Of a stretch of DNA of 64,000 nucleotides, positions 1 to 11,400 are shown piece after piece. The DNA comes from Heterobilharzia americana. Its lineage: Eukaryota > Platyhelminthes > Trematoda > Strigeidida > Schistosomatidae. The position numbers were made by a program, and so were the translations under genes. The notes under the pieces are model-generated. The model was given only the letters and a program-made list of their open reading frames with translations. It made no database searches and was not told the DNA's origin. Where the stretch lies: contig OX104131.1 in assembly GCA_944470555.2 (NCBI GenBank), positions 13,880,515 to 13,944,514 of the forward strand, in the 5' to 3' direction. How positions within the stretch are numbered: the first letter of the stretch is position 1; each line of letters opens with the position of its first letter.

Positions 1-1774
1 AAATGTGGCGGATGTCTGACGTGAACTGGGAAATGTAATCCAGCTGTCGCGACTCACGAGGGGAGTATTTGTCAGACGCCGAGCTGAGGGAAAACGTTAA
101 CGGTTTGTGGTCTGTGAAAATAATGAAATCACGACCTTCCACAGAATGTCGAAAATGGCGTACAGAACAGTACATGGCTAGGAGTTCCCTACCAAATGTA
201 CTGTATCTTGTTTCCGCGTCTTGCAGCCGCCTCGAGAAAAAGGCTAACGGTTGCCACTGGTTGTCAGTCAACTGTTGCAAAACTGCTCCAATTGCTGAAT
301 CAGATGCATCAACAGCAATACTCAGAGGAGCATTGGGGTCATGATGCATAAGCATGGTTGCGTTCGAAATGGCTTCCTTGACTTTGGAGAAAGCAAGTCT
401 AGCCGCGTTGTCCAGAGACACGAACTTCGCAGTTCCTCGAAGTAGATCTGTGAGTGGTCTCATGACAGAGGCACAGTTAGGGATAAACCTTCGGTAATAA
501 CTTACCAGGCCATTGAAAGTGCGGAGATGTTTCACAGTGGTCGGCTCTGGATAGTTTGTGATAGCCGCCACTTTATCTCTCAATGGGCGTATACCTTTGT
601 TGTCAATGGTATGCCCAAGGAAGCTGAGTGATTCAACTCCTATTTCACACTTCTGTAAGTTAACTGTGATGCCATGTTTTTTGAGTCTTTCGAATGCGAG
701 GTCCAAATGTTTAAGGTGTGTTTCCTTATCTGGACTCGCAATTAGACAGTCATCTATGTAGACATGAACAAAATTCAGACCACGGAAGACGTCGTCCATA
801 AAGCGTTGGAATGTTTGTGCTGCATTCCGAAGACCAAAAGGCATGCGCAGGAATTCAAACAGGCCAAAAGGAGTAATAATGGCTGTTTTCGCGATATCTT
901 CTGCTGCCATAGGTATCTGGTTGTACGCTTTGACTAAGTCGATTTTCGAGAAAATGTTCATGCCGCATAAGGTTGCGGTCAAGTCGTAAACGTGGGGTAT
1001 AGGGTAGCAGTCCGGAGTTGTTTTGGCGTTAAGCCTTCGGTAATCACCGGTCGGACGCCAGTCGTTGCTATCCTTTTTGGGCACCATGTGCAATGGCGAT
1101 GCCCAAGGACTGTTCGACGGTCTGATAATGCCCAGTTCGAGCATATGGTCGAATTCATTTTTCGCCGTTTGCAGCTTATCGGGGGCTAAACGGCGAGCTT
1201 TGGATGCCACAGGTGGACCTGTGGTTGTGACGTGATGCATAACATTGCTGGTTATGCACGGAAGAGTGTGTTTCGGTTGTTGTAACTCTGGATATTTCTC
1301 CAGAACTGCCTGGTAGGACGCGTCGCCTGATTGTTTAGTCCTAACGATGGCTAAACTCGGACCTACATAGGTGGTGCCGCCAATAGATAACTTTGTGTTG
1401 TTATCTATCAGTCGTCGACGGCGAGCATCTACGAGTAGATCGTAATGGTTCAGCAAATCTATGCCAATGATAGGCATAGAGACGTCTGCCAGGAGGAAAA
1501 TCCAGTGAATAGGTTTGCGTAAACCTAAGTTGAGGTAGGCATACCGTCTCCCGAATGTCGCGATTGCCTTGCCGTTGGCTGCTTGAAGATTGAAGGATGG
1601 GTCGAGATGACGCTCCTTTGTCGTTGCTGGAAGAACGCTAACTTCTGCGCCGGTGTCGACGAGGTAGCGGACTTTCGTTTTAATGTCGGTGACGTAGAGC
1701 AAACGGCTTTTTCCGCCGGCTACGGTTGCCGTGAGCACGTGCCGGCGTGACCGTTTCCCGAGTTCGTGTCCTTC
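1..1774 (-). CDS. pol: Pol polyprotein (protease - reverse transcriptase - RNase H), partial
   Basis: A stop-free minus-strand frame begins just after a TAA at 1777-1775 and runs 591 codons to the left edge, where it is cut. I checked it codon by codon. Domains in order: aspartic protease with an LVDTGAEVS active site near 1665-1640; reverse transcriptase with the catalytic VYIDD box at about 763-749; RNase H starting with a VDASDSAIG motif near 313-290. Integrase is expected beyond the edge. The frame overlaps the end of gag by about 55 nt in the -1 frame, so Pol would be made by ribosomal frameshifting. In the element it processes the polyprotein and copies the RNA into cDNA in cytoplasmic particles. 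The intact frame contrasts with the broken gag. Confidence 0.88.
1714..1759 (-). promoter_or_regulatory. Predicted -1 ribosomal frameshift signal at the gag-pol overlap
   Basis: On the minus strand a canonical slippery heptamer G GGA AAC (1759-1753) sits in the correct phase of the gag frame. A 5-nt spacer follows, then a perfect 7-bp GC-only stem (CGCCGGC at 1747-1741 with GCCGGCG at 1720-1714) closing a 20-nt loop that can itself form a 4-bp hairpin (ACGG/CCGT). The gag stop codon TAG (1722-1720) lies at the start of the 3' arm. Slippage by -1 here enters exactly the open pol frame. The geometry matches known X XXY YYZ sites; function is inferred. Confidence 0.8.
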
Positions 1775-2557
1775 TTAAAACGGCATGGTTTACGACATTT
1801 TCTGGCTTCATCCCCGTAAGTGTTATGAAACCAGCACCATTCAGGGTTTTCCACCCTGTTGGGTTTCGTTTTAGGGCTACCACGCGACTTGCTGCGATGC
1901 GCCAAGGTGCGTTTCTGTGAAGTGCTACGTGATCTAGGACTTCGAGATCGTAGCAACCGTTTCACAGAGTTGCACAACTTGGTCACCTCCGAATCCTGGC
2001 GCTCTGTTTTGTCACAGATAGAATATACGTTGGAGACGGGTCTGCTGGATATCTCCAGTATTTTATCTGCTGAAGCTGCCAGGTCGTCGAGTGGGACTGA
2101 CTGGAGTGTCACCAACACGGTTTGCACCGGTTGTGGTAGTTTCGAGAGAAATAGTTCTCGGAAGAAACCATCGTCAAATGTTCGTGCACCGATTACTTCT
2201 CGCATGCGTGCGAGGACTTCAGTAGCTGAGTGGCTGCCTAGCTCGATGTTACGAAGCAATTCGTCTAGACGTTGGCGATCTGTGAGATCGCTTTTCTTCA
2301 AGAGTGCAGCCTTTAGAAGTGCATAAGGGTCACTTACTTCAGGATTAAACATGTTTGCTGTAACAACCTGTTTAATTCTCGCGGTAGTGAACGTATGACA
2401 GCAAGAAATCGAGATGAGGATCTGAGACACCCTGTTCTCGAAAATCGGCCTCGGCATACAGAAACCATGTTTCTGCATTGTCTGGCCAATATGGCACGAG
2501 TTGGATCGTGTTCGAGGTCGGCTTAATACGAATAAGCTTGGGAGTGTGGTCGGACAT
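1720..2557 (-). pseudogene. gag: Gag with CHCC zinc knuckle, broken by a frameshift
   Basis: The likely start is the ATG at 2557-2555 (MSDHTPKL...). About 60 residues later, around 2400-2375, the frame breaks; the remainder continues in another frame to the TAG at 1722-1720. The body resembles the CsRn1-type capsid region (VVTANMFNPEVSDPYALLKAALLK), followed by an Arg/Ser-rich basic stretch and a C-x2-H-x9-C-x3-C knuckle (CWFHNTYGDEARKCRKPC) near the C-terminus. The apparent longer reading frame that begins at 2637 is an artefact: its first 80 or so residues are leader DNA read in the second frame. Gag would form the particle and bind RNA; this copy cannot make it intact from one frame. A single-base indel or an assembly error would both explain it. 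Confidence 0.8.
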
Positions 2558-2667
2558 GAGAAAGTGTAGTAAATGGATATATAAATGTTATCGAAATGAA
2601 AACAATAAACAAATATAAAATGGAACAGGCTCACCAATTCAATACTTGCTATTGGTCGGGATATGTG

Positions 2668-2685
2668 ATCACGTCGGGCTCACCA
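2668..2685 (-). other. Primer-binding site, tRNA-Trp type
   Basis: The minus-strand sequence TGGTGAGCCCGACGTGAT matches 17 of 18 bases of the complement of the 3' end of animal tRNA-Trp (CCA included), from knowledge of that tRNA. It lies just inside the presumed LTR end, where minus-strand cDNA priming takes place. Confidence 0.75.
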
Positions 2686-2695
2686 ATTTAGGATT

Positions 2696-3029
2696 TGTCC
2701 TGGTGCGAACTTGACAGACGCAAAGACCAATCACTAATTATTCGAACTTGTTATATACCCACGAATACGAGACCAAGGAAGAACACGATAGCGTAGTCGG
2801 ATGGAATAGTATATTTGGATGGTTATGCCAAAATACCGATGCGTTCCAACTAACTGGCTAGAGAGTCGAATACGAGCAATGCAACGTAACACGACAGCGT
2901 GCCAAATGGCGAGGATGCTTGACCGGATGCCTTCAGCTTAGCGAGTCCAGTTAAACTATCAAGGTCAGCATCAATGTCGAAGTCGTCAAACCCTAGGCTA
3001 TTGATTTTGGGGAAGTGTATGACGCTACA
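2696..3029 (-). repeat. 5' LTR of the CsRn1/Boudicca-like element
   Basis: On the minus strand the interval starts TGTAGCGTC and ends GGACA, so it has TGT...ACA termini and is 334 bp, close to the size I recall for the Boudicca LTR. A TATA-like box (GTATATAAC) lies at about 2759-2750. Ten bases separate its end from the primer-binding site. The ends are inferred, because the partner LTR is outside the window. Confidence 0.6.
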
Positions 3030-4562
3030 CTGATGTGGTCACCGTCCCTTATGAAGGCCGTTACGGAGAGTTGTTCTTCAGACGCGAAAAATAGTACTAT
3101 TGGAAGGCCACTTTAATCTTTTGCTTTTTTACCCCTTACTGTGCCATCTGATGTGCACCGAACTGACGGAAGGGAACGAAGAGTATAACTAAGCTAATAT
3201 AAGATCTCTACTTCCACCAAATCCAGCATACATATATGGTTTATCAGCCCTTTTGCATTTTCTGCTTTTGATATGTCATTTGTGATAGCCACATGCAGGG
3301 ACTGGGTCTAGTGAAAACTGAGTACCTTACCAGCTGTCAGGAATCGGTCAGACAGAGGGAAGCCAACTATAACTGACTACGACCTGCCACCGATTCCAAG
3401 CGGATGCAGCAATCATGCTTTTCTGAGGATCTCTTGGGGTGTGAGAGAATGATTCCTCCATAGGCCGAGTTGGTAGATTTTTACTTTGTTCACTCGGGAA
3501 GATATAACCTGGTGAAATTCTTCGAATGGCTGTTTGGTCGAGAGGTTTCTAACAAGAGTTTTCCTCGGCTCGTTTCGACTCTGCTGACCTGCTGTGTGCC
3601 TGCGCGTCCATGTAACGTCGCCGCGCACCCTTCCCTTGCGATAGTGAATTGTTGCTTTCGTAATAGATGATCCGGTTTATACTAGCTGTTTTGTTGTACG
3701 CTTGAATTCCAAGGTGAAATGACTAGGGATCACATTTCACCACTGCTGACTATAAACTAGCATTAAATATATTCTATCACGATTCCAACACCTGCGTCTG
3801 GACCGTTGTTAGGTTGAGAGCTCTCAAGAGAATGCCCTAGGCCAATGGGCTATTTATACCTCATTGTAGTCGTAGAAGGTTACGCAGACTTTCGACGAGG
3901 TATTACTAGCACAACTTTGATGCACTTTTGTTGGTTCTTAGTGTTGCCAGTTCCACCCCGCATAACTACGATAGGTTTATGAAGAGTGAAAAGGGCAATC
4001 CGTTTGTTGTCTCATCTAGAGGATGCTCTTTCTCGAAATTCCTCAAGAAGAGATGGAACTGCACAGAAGATAACATTCCTCTTCCTATTCAGGGCACCAA
4101 AGCGTACAGTAGTAGTGGATATGTGTGAAATATTCAGCGAGATACTTGCAGCTGGCTATCCCGGACCTACAATTCTTTCCTGTGAAACCACTGCAGTCCG
4201 CACCGTAAAAAATTATTCCTCTCTCGCAAGGACGTTGGTAGGTACTGTTGAATTTACGCATGATAACATTGATCTGGCCATTAAGCTGCTGAAATGCTCC
4301 ACCAGCGACGTCACAGATGGGAAGCCTTCACACTTCTTTGAGTATGGTGACCGCGGCATTCTACGATTATTACTCATGACGTTTTCTGTGCCCCTTGGAC
4401 CTTCCATCTGCCAGTATGTCCGGGAAACATTTCTTACATCTTGACATAAATCTTGCTCAAAAGCATTGGCCGGCGGCTGCAGACCAATAAATATCGGGCT
4501 CATAGTGTCCAGAACCATGGGGTAACTTAGTAATGAAAGCGTTCTCCAGCATGTGCTTAGTA
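3030..4562. other. Unassigned DNA, possibly older LTR-element debris
   Basis: No gene could be supported. On the minus strand a TATA-like GGTATAAATAG occurs near 3857-3845, and a 71-codon frame lies at 3628-3413, which might be the remains of another LTR element. A 150-codon plus frame at 3986-4444 and an overlapping minus frame at 4569-4213 have no family resemblance that I recognise. Confidence 0.3.
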
Positions 4563-7500
4563 ACCTCACCTGGTTAACTAGCCCACTAGTTACTGGCCGG
4601 TCCTAAGCCCGGGTAAAGTGGGAAGTTTGGGCATACGGCTAGCAACACTACCCTGCAAAACAAATCCAACCGCTGAAGAAACTTCGAAGCACAAACAAAA
4701 CATAAAAAACAAAAAAGAAATTATTCCTCGCCGGAATCGGAGAGGTGAAATGATGCCAGTTGGTGAAAGCCTTCGGGAAGCCAATTGGCCGATGTGTCTA
4801 CTCTTCTCTCGATGAAAGCGAAAGTAAACGTGTGGACGTGGAATGCCCGCACCATGTTTGAACCCAGCAAGGAGGCCCAGATTGCAAACGAGATGAGAAG
4901 GTATCACACTGGAGTGCTTGGGATTTGCGAAAGCAGATGGAATGGGAGTGGACTCTCCAAACTATCAACTGGAGAATAAATAATCTACCCCGTTACTGTC
5001 ACCCAGATGACAACCACGAGCACACTGAGTTATGGAGTAGGTATCATGATGTCCTCAACAACATCGAAGGCTCTCATACAATGGGAACCAATCAACTTCT
5101 CCAGGATCATAACAGCAAGGTTTAACCCAAAAGGAAGGAAATTCACAGTCTTACAATGTTACGCTACGCACCTAACCCTAGTGCAGCGCTGGACAAGACC
5201 TCAGTCGGCGATATCAAAATTCTAATGGGCGAGGTGACATGAATGCCAAACTGGGGGTGGACAACACGGGAAGAGAACTAGCCATGGGTCGGGAAGCGCT
5301 CGGTGAAATGAACGAGAATGCAGAATCGTTTGCAGAGTTCTGCGCATTCAACGATTTGGTGATTGCAGTGAGACATTGTGTTCAGGTACAAGGATATCCA
5401 CAAAGCGACATGGACTTCATTCGATGGACACACTGCACTGAAAGTCAGATCGACTTCATCTAAATGTGAAGAGAGTGGAGAATCAGCCTACTTGACACAA
5501 GATCGAGAAGAAGAGCAGATGTAGGCCCAGACCACTATCTAGTGCAAGGAATCTTCCAGATCAAGTTAAAAGCCTTCAAGAGGGCTGGTGATAGACCATA
5601 GTTCAAGTACAACACTCGGAAACTGAAAGGCGAAACTACAAACGACATCTTCACGGCAGCCATCAAACAAAATGGGAGATACAGAGCAACATCTCTGGAG
5701 AAACCTGTGTGGATGAGCACTAAAAGTCTTTGAAAGCTATGCGGGAAGAAGCTTGCATAACCGTATTAGGAAGGTAGAAGGGGAAACAAGACAAGGAATG
5801 GATCTCTACCGACATATGGAAGCTGATAGAAGAGAGGAGGATGGTGAAGCGGGAAAGATGAACCAGTGCAAGGATGAACGATGAGAAGAGGAACTGAGTA
5901 AAACGTATAAAACACTACACTGGACAAAGAAGTGAAGAATGCGTGCAGAGGCAAAAGCCACTTCCATGACGCACTGGCAAGCGAAGCAGAACAGGCTGTA
6001 GGTAGAAGAGACAGAGACCTGACAACATTGTATCAAATAACCAGGTTACCTACCACCTGGGAAGAGATCAACACAGATGAAAGCAATAAAAGGTGATGGA
6101 CGAAATATAATTACCAAAGAAGAGAAACAAAAGAAACTGTGGGCTGACCGTTTCAAGAAGCTCTTGAACCGACCGCCGTCTGCACTTCCTCCGGAAATAT
6201 CACCTGCAGTAACAGAACTACCAGTGAACGCAAATCCTCCAACAGAAGTTGAGGTCCTGGGAGCCATAAGGCTACTGAAGTGCGAGAAAGCAGTAGGACC
6301 AGATGGAATCCCACCAGAAGAAATGAGAGCAGACTCAGAGACAACAGCGGACATGCTCACACCATCACTGCAGAAGGTCTGGAAGGAAGGGAAGGTACCT
6401 GCTGATTGGAAGAAGGGTTACCTTGTCAAACTGCCGAAGAAGGGCGACCTAAGTCTTTGCAAGAACTGGAGCGGAATCACTTTCCCGTCCACGCAAAGCA
6501 AGCAAAACATTAGGCCACACCATTCTGGAGAGACTAAAGGATGCACTGGATCCAAAACTACCACCATAACAGGCTGGTTGGATTCAGGGAGTACAAATCT
6601 TGTCCGGACCAGTTTGCAACACTACCCCACACATCATCATGGAACAGCCTATAAAATGGCAGTCAACTCAACCTCATCTTCATCGACTTTGAAAAGACCT
6701 CCGGCAACGTCCATCGAGAAGTAATTTGGCAGCTACTTCAGCGCCACGGAATACCACAAACCTTTATCAGCCTCATTCAGCAACTATGTGAAGACACCAC
6801 ACGCCAAGTGATCTACAGTGGGAAGCTGAGTGATGCTTTGAAGTGGAGACAGGAGTGAAACAAGGTTGCCCGCTATCACACATGATATTCCTGATTGTGC
6901 CCGACTGGATCATGCAACAAACAGTGAGGAGCAAGAAGAGGGGTGTAAGCTGGACCGCGAAAAAGATCCTGGAAGATCTGGACTTCGCCAACGATGACTT
7001 GTGTCTGATGTCACGCAAACTTGAAGACCTACAGGCGAAAACTAACAAGTTGACAGAAGAGGCGAGGCAGCGAAGACGGGACTTCAATTGAATATAGAGA
7101 AGACAGGGGTGATGAAGATACCCAACAACAACAACAACCAGCTGCAACCACCATCAACGGGAGAACCGTTAAGGAAGTAGCCTCTTTCACTTATCTAGGC
7201 AGCATCGTTTCAACTACAGGTGGCATGGACTAGGATGCCAAAGCAGCCAGGATCGGAAAAGCAAGACAGGCGTTCATTGGCCTGAAACTAGTGTGGAGAT
7301 CTTCTGCACTCAGCATACAGCGTGAACAAGATCCGGATTTTCAGCACCAATGTGAAGTCAGTGCTTCTACGTGGTGGCTCAGAGACTTGGCGCGTCATGA
7401 AAGACATTTCCAATAAATACAGACATCCATCAACAACTGCCACCTATGCTCGTTACTGAAGCTCAGATGGCCAGAAAGAATAAGCAACAGGGAGCTCTGG

Positions 7501-7806
7501 GAAAGAACCAACCAAGAACCTATCACCCAACAAATGTGCAGAAGGAAGTGGAGATGGATTGGATTGGGCATACACTGAGAAGGCCGAACGGGGACACCAT
7601 GCGTCAGGCCAAGCACTTGAGTGGAATCCCCATGGGAAGCGACGAGTTGGGCTTCCGAGGCGAGGGTGGCATAGGGTAGATCGTGCGGGGAGGAAATGAG
7701 AGCTTGTGGGCTGTCGTGGCACAAGGTTCAAATAGTTACAGAGAATAGGGTGCACTGGAGACATGCTACTGAATCCCTATGTTCCATTAGGAACCCAATG
7801 GACAAA
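4563..7806 (+). mobile_element. RTE-type non-LTR retrotransposon, full-length but decayed copy
   Basis: It starts with the same 5' leader as the intact copy at 40496 (CACCTGGTTAACTAG...) and ends with the same 3' sequence, ...AACCCAATGGACAAAT. In between, frames are broken by many indels and stops. Recognisable pieces are the endonuclease start ([20 protein letters not shown], near 4812), the MNAKLG box (5239 on), the stretch before the RT (6077-6724, with GPDGIPPEE) and the RT core (6843-7091, GVKQGCPLSHMIF, then an altered FANDD where the intact copy has FADD). The element cannot encode its own enzyme. Its position and lesions differ from those of the three other copies in the window. Confidence 0.9.
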
Positions 7807-7814
7807 TGAAAATA

Positions 7815-8400
7815 ACAATAAACAACATCATTACATCCAGTCAGCGTGGGTTCAGGAAATCGAGGTCCTGGTTGATTTGCCACCTTGACTTCTTTGTCTT
7901 CATAACTACTATGCGTGACCGACACCGACAAGTCATCTTACTTTTTCTGGGGCTTCCATAGGCATTGCAAAGGCATCTGACACAGATCATCACTTCCTGT
8001 TAATGCGTAGGTTGAAGTCCCTATGAATCAACTATCAATGACAGGATGGATCAAAACTTTCCTCAGTAATCGCACCCAAGTGGTGATGGTGGGCTCATGC
8101 ACCTTAAGACCTACGCCGATAACCTCTGGTGCGGTTCAAAGCAGTGCATTAGGTCCCCCTACTATTAACTTCTGCAACTTACATTTGCAGCTGCTTTACA
8201 CATGGTACAAAATTCTTGTTTGTCGACGACCTGAAAGCTTATGTACACATTTTCTCAAGCCGACTTATCCCGCCTGTGAACATCGGTACAAAGGGAGCTT
8301 GATATTATATCGGCATGATCTACGGCTTGGAAACTTCGGTTCAACACGAAGAAATGTAGCTTGATATGTTTTGGTACTATCTCGATAAACCTCCAACCAC
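7815..8400 (+). pseudogene. CR1-like reverse transcriptase fragment
   Basis: The plus frame at 8023-8364 contains WIKTFLSNRTQVVMVGS followed by ITSGAVQSSALGP, the pattern of the RT palm region of CR1-like elements (WI..FLSNR..V.V, then G.PQGS.LGP). Upstream sequence from about 7830 continues the similarity in broken frames. The piece is truncated on both sides and abuts the 3' end of the RTE copy. Confidence 0.6.
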
Positions 8401-11400
8401 TTCTTCAGTCTATAAAACTACCTGTTCTCATGAGTGTCTGACGTTGAGTTGCATAATCCGTAAGTTCCACTTCATAGACCCCTACGGCGTCACAATGAAT
8501 CTGTCTAAATCCTGCATGCGTGCAAATTTCTTCACGGTAAAATTCTTTCAGATTTAGAACAGACCAATAGCTGGAGTGAAGGCCTCCAAATCAGCCTCCG
8601 AATCCAGTCGGTTGTCAATCAGATTCTTATCATCCAAACGCTTTAATGAATCTTCTTCTACATCTTCTGCGAACCTCCATCCGTGATGCTAAAGAAACTT
8701 TCCCCAATTAAGCACTCATTACTTAACGGCACAAAGCCACATGTTCCTGCAACAATTGACACAGAATCAGGCCTAAGCCAGCAAAAAGCATATGTAATAA
8801 ATTCTTAAAAATGTAACTGATGAAATGCATAAATCTAACGGCGCAGTCGAGAAAGTTAAGGGGCTGGAAAGCATGCACATGGAAACCAAGCTCCTCGCAG
8901 AACTTCTATCTTCCTTCCCCTGCTTGCCGCTTTCTCTTTCTTTCTCGGTGGCATTGAGCAAACTCTCTAGCTTCTGAAGTCGCCCTGGTTAAAAATGAAA
9001 TGAAATCCTTAAAGCAACAAATTTGTGCCGAAAACACCCGTTGTCGAATATTATCATTCCTATTACAACAGCAAAGTACAATGTAGGGGAACGGATAGTT
9101 TCCTCCAAACCACAACTTCATAATTATCAAGACCTGGGATTCGTTATCAAAGTGAACAGGAGTGTGTTTTCACCTACCAACCATAAAGGTATTATGGCCA
9201 GGGAAAATGGCAGACAAAAGTTCCTGGACATCTGCTGGATGAACTCAAACAAACCTACGGTGTTCTGTGCTAGAGTTGAGAAAGGCAGGTATTTGGCTCA
9301 CAGCCGCAATAGTCAGTAATTTTTACCTACTCGCCAACATCCTTAATGCTACCGTTTACGAAAGCTCAACTACAGTAACTTCTAGACGGTCCCAATGGCA
9401 GCAAAAATCTGGACAAAAAACTGAGTCTAGGAGGTCAACTCACTAGGTGACTCCAAGTGCAATATATTCGCAAGCAAGCCTACGTGATAGATTTCTCCCT
9501 AATTTTTTCATTTGACTGTATCTGAATGTAGACAATTAACAGCCAACATACCTTCTTGATAATAATAATGATAATTTCTGAATATGCAGGCACACACCAT
9601 TTTTACAAGTATGAATAAGTTTATATACAAATTACATGCATCTTCATGGAAGTTAATCCCATTCCCCACCAGTTGTCACGAGAAGATGCTGCATGTTCAT
9701 ATAATGCAACATCTAAGTAGGATAGGTGTGCAAAAATTTACAAGTTGGACAAGTGGAAGTATTGTCTTCGCATCAACAAGAAAACCAGGTTTGTATCTGG
9801 ACGTTACAGGTATTACCTGGGGAAAAATAAAGTTTGAAGCCAATACTTCTATTGTAACTGTTTGTACTTTTTGCCTGAGATAATAGTGAAAAGTTTATGA
9901 AGGGATGTATGCACGGGCTGTTTACATATTGTACTTCAATGATGGTTCCAGGACTGTAAAATTCATGCACGTTAATACCATCCCACGACAAAGATTCATA
10001 ATCTTGATGAATATTGTGGCTAAAAGCAAGATATCTTCACTTTTCCAACTCCAGCGTCCAGAGACAACAGACTTGTGTGAATGCGCCAAATGGACTTCCA
10101 GGAGATTTTGTGCGCTGTTTTCACCGGTCGTGACAGCCGCGTACTTCTATTTCGATCCTATTTAAAAATCCATCACAACTGGACGACGGTTCTTCTGACG
10201 TTTATTTACCTGTACCAAGTCAGCTGATCCGGATGGTCTGCATCTATACCATCCCAAAAAACAATTATCGCTTAAAACTTCGGTGCACGTTTTTCATAAC
10301 GCAATACAGTATGCTGTGGAACAAACTTCCCGCTCCATACGAGCATGTCGATCTGTAGGCCAGTTTCAACGACTACTTAGTGAACTCCTACCTAACGATT
10401 CACATCAGTTCATTGACGGCCAAGCCACAAACGGTAATACCATGTACAATAGTGCCACTGGTACCTAGACTTATGGAAGACTAACGGCAATGACAAAAGT
10501 ATACAATGCCAAAAACTAAACGTATTAGTTAAGTTAAAATCTAATTTCTAAAAAGGAAAACTGACCACGTGTGGACAGGAAGCGCAGTATGATACGATTT
10601 GCAACAGCGAACTCAGTTGCTACTCTAATGTAGCCTACATTTCTTCATAACCTAACTCATCTCACGACTTTACACCTATTTCTTAAAATTCATCCCTTAA
10701 AATAATCTCTCCACTGCCGATTGATAAAACTATCTATGGGTGCATTTTCATAGCATGCAACATGTTTTGTTATTTGCCCTTTGTTATCAGTACTTACACG
10801 TAAGTACTCTGTACCACCGTGTTGTTTCGGTAGCCCCGATACGGTAATACTCAACAGGCAACACCATGATCATCCCTCCCCTGTGACTTGATAAAGGGTG
10901 GTTCCATCGTAGAAAAAACCATGAATTTCACTTAAATGTTCATAAGTTCATCAAACGTTTGTACATAGGTATATAACAAGTGAATGCCTGGTCCAAAATC
11001 CTCTGATCTCTCTATTTCGTAGTGATATCTTCGGCTTCAGACCAATTTTCATTGCTGTCATGCGCACCTTCATCTTCTCCCACCTAAGCTTACCTCTAAA
11101 CAGTAGGTTTGGGATGCTTCTTCAGGTAAGTTTCGTAGTCAGTACAAAGAACTCACCCATATGTTTCATGGTTGATCTACTCCTGAGTACTTTTGTGCTC
11201 CTGTTTCTAATTTTGCCCACTGCTCGCTTTTGTTATTCACTTTTCGGGTTTATCTGTTCAGTCCTGCATTCAAATGGAATCCTAGAAATCGCATTTGTCA
11301 GTGTGCACCTTGCCGTCAAAACCTTATGACTAACGCACACACCCCAAGGTCATGACCGTAACGCCTGCCCCACCTTCAAGGATATTGGAAGATTCAAACG

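Larger units (their letters stand above)
1..3029 (-). mobile_element. CsRn1/Boudicca-like Ty3/Gypsy LTR retrotransposon, 5' part (cut by window edge)
   Basis: Read on the minus strand the order is LTR (about 3029-2696), primer-binding site (2685-2668), gag (2557-1720) and pol (1774 to beyond position 1). The gag zinc knuckle is of the CHCC type and the primer site fits tRNA-Trp; both are hallmarks of the CsRn1/Kabuki group to which Boudicca of Schistosoma belongs. Integrase and the 3' LTR would lie left of the window. Gag carries a frame break but the visible pol is fully open, so this is a fairly young copy that is probably not autonomous. The family assignment rests on motifs, not on alignment. 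Confidence 0.85.

Noticed and set aside
1859..2326. 155-codon plus-strand frame
   Set aside because: It is the antisense of gag, with no independent support.
3986..4569. Overlapping 150- and 118-codon frames on opposite strands as host genes
   Set aside because: No recognisable domain, no splice context, and each could be the shadow of the other; kept only as unassigned DNA.
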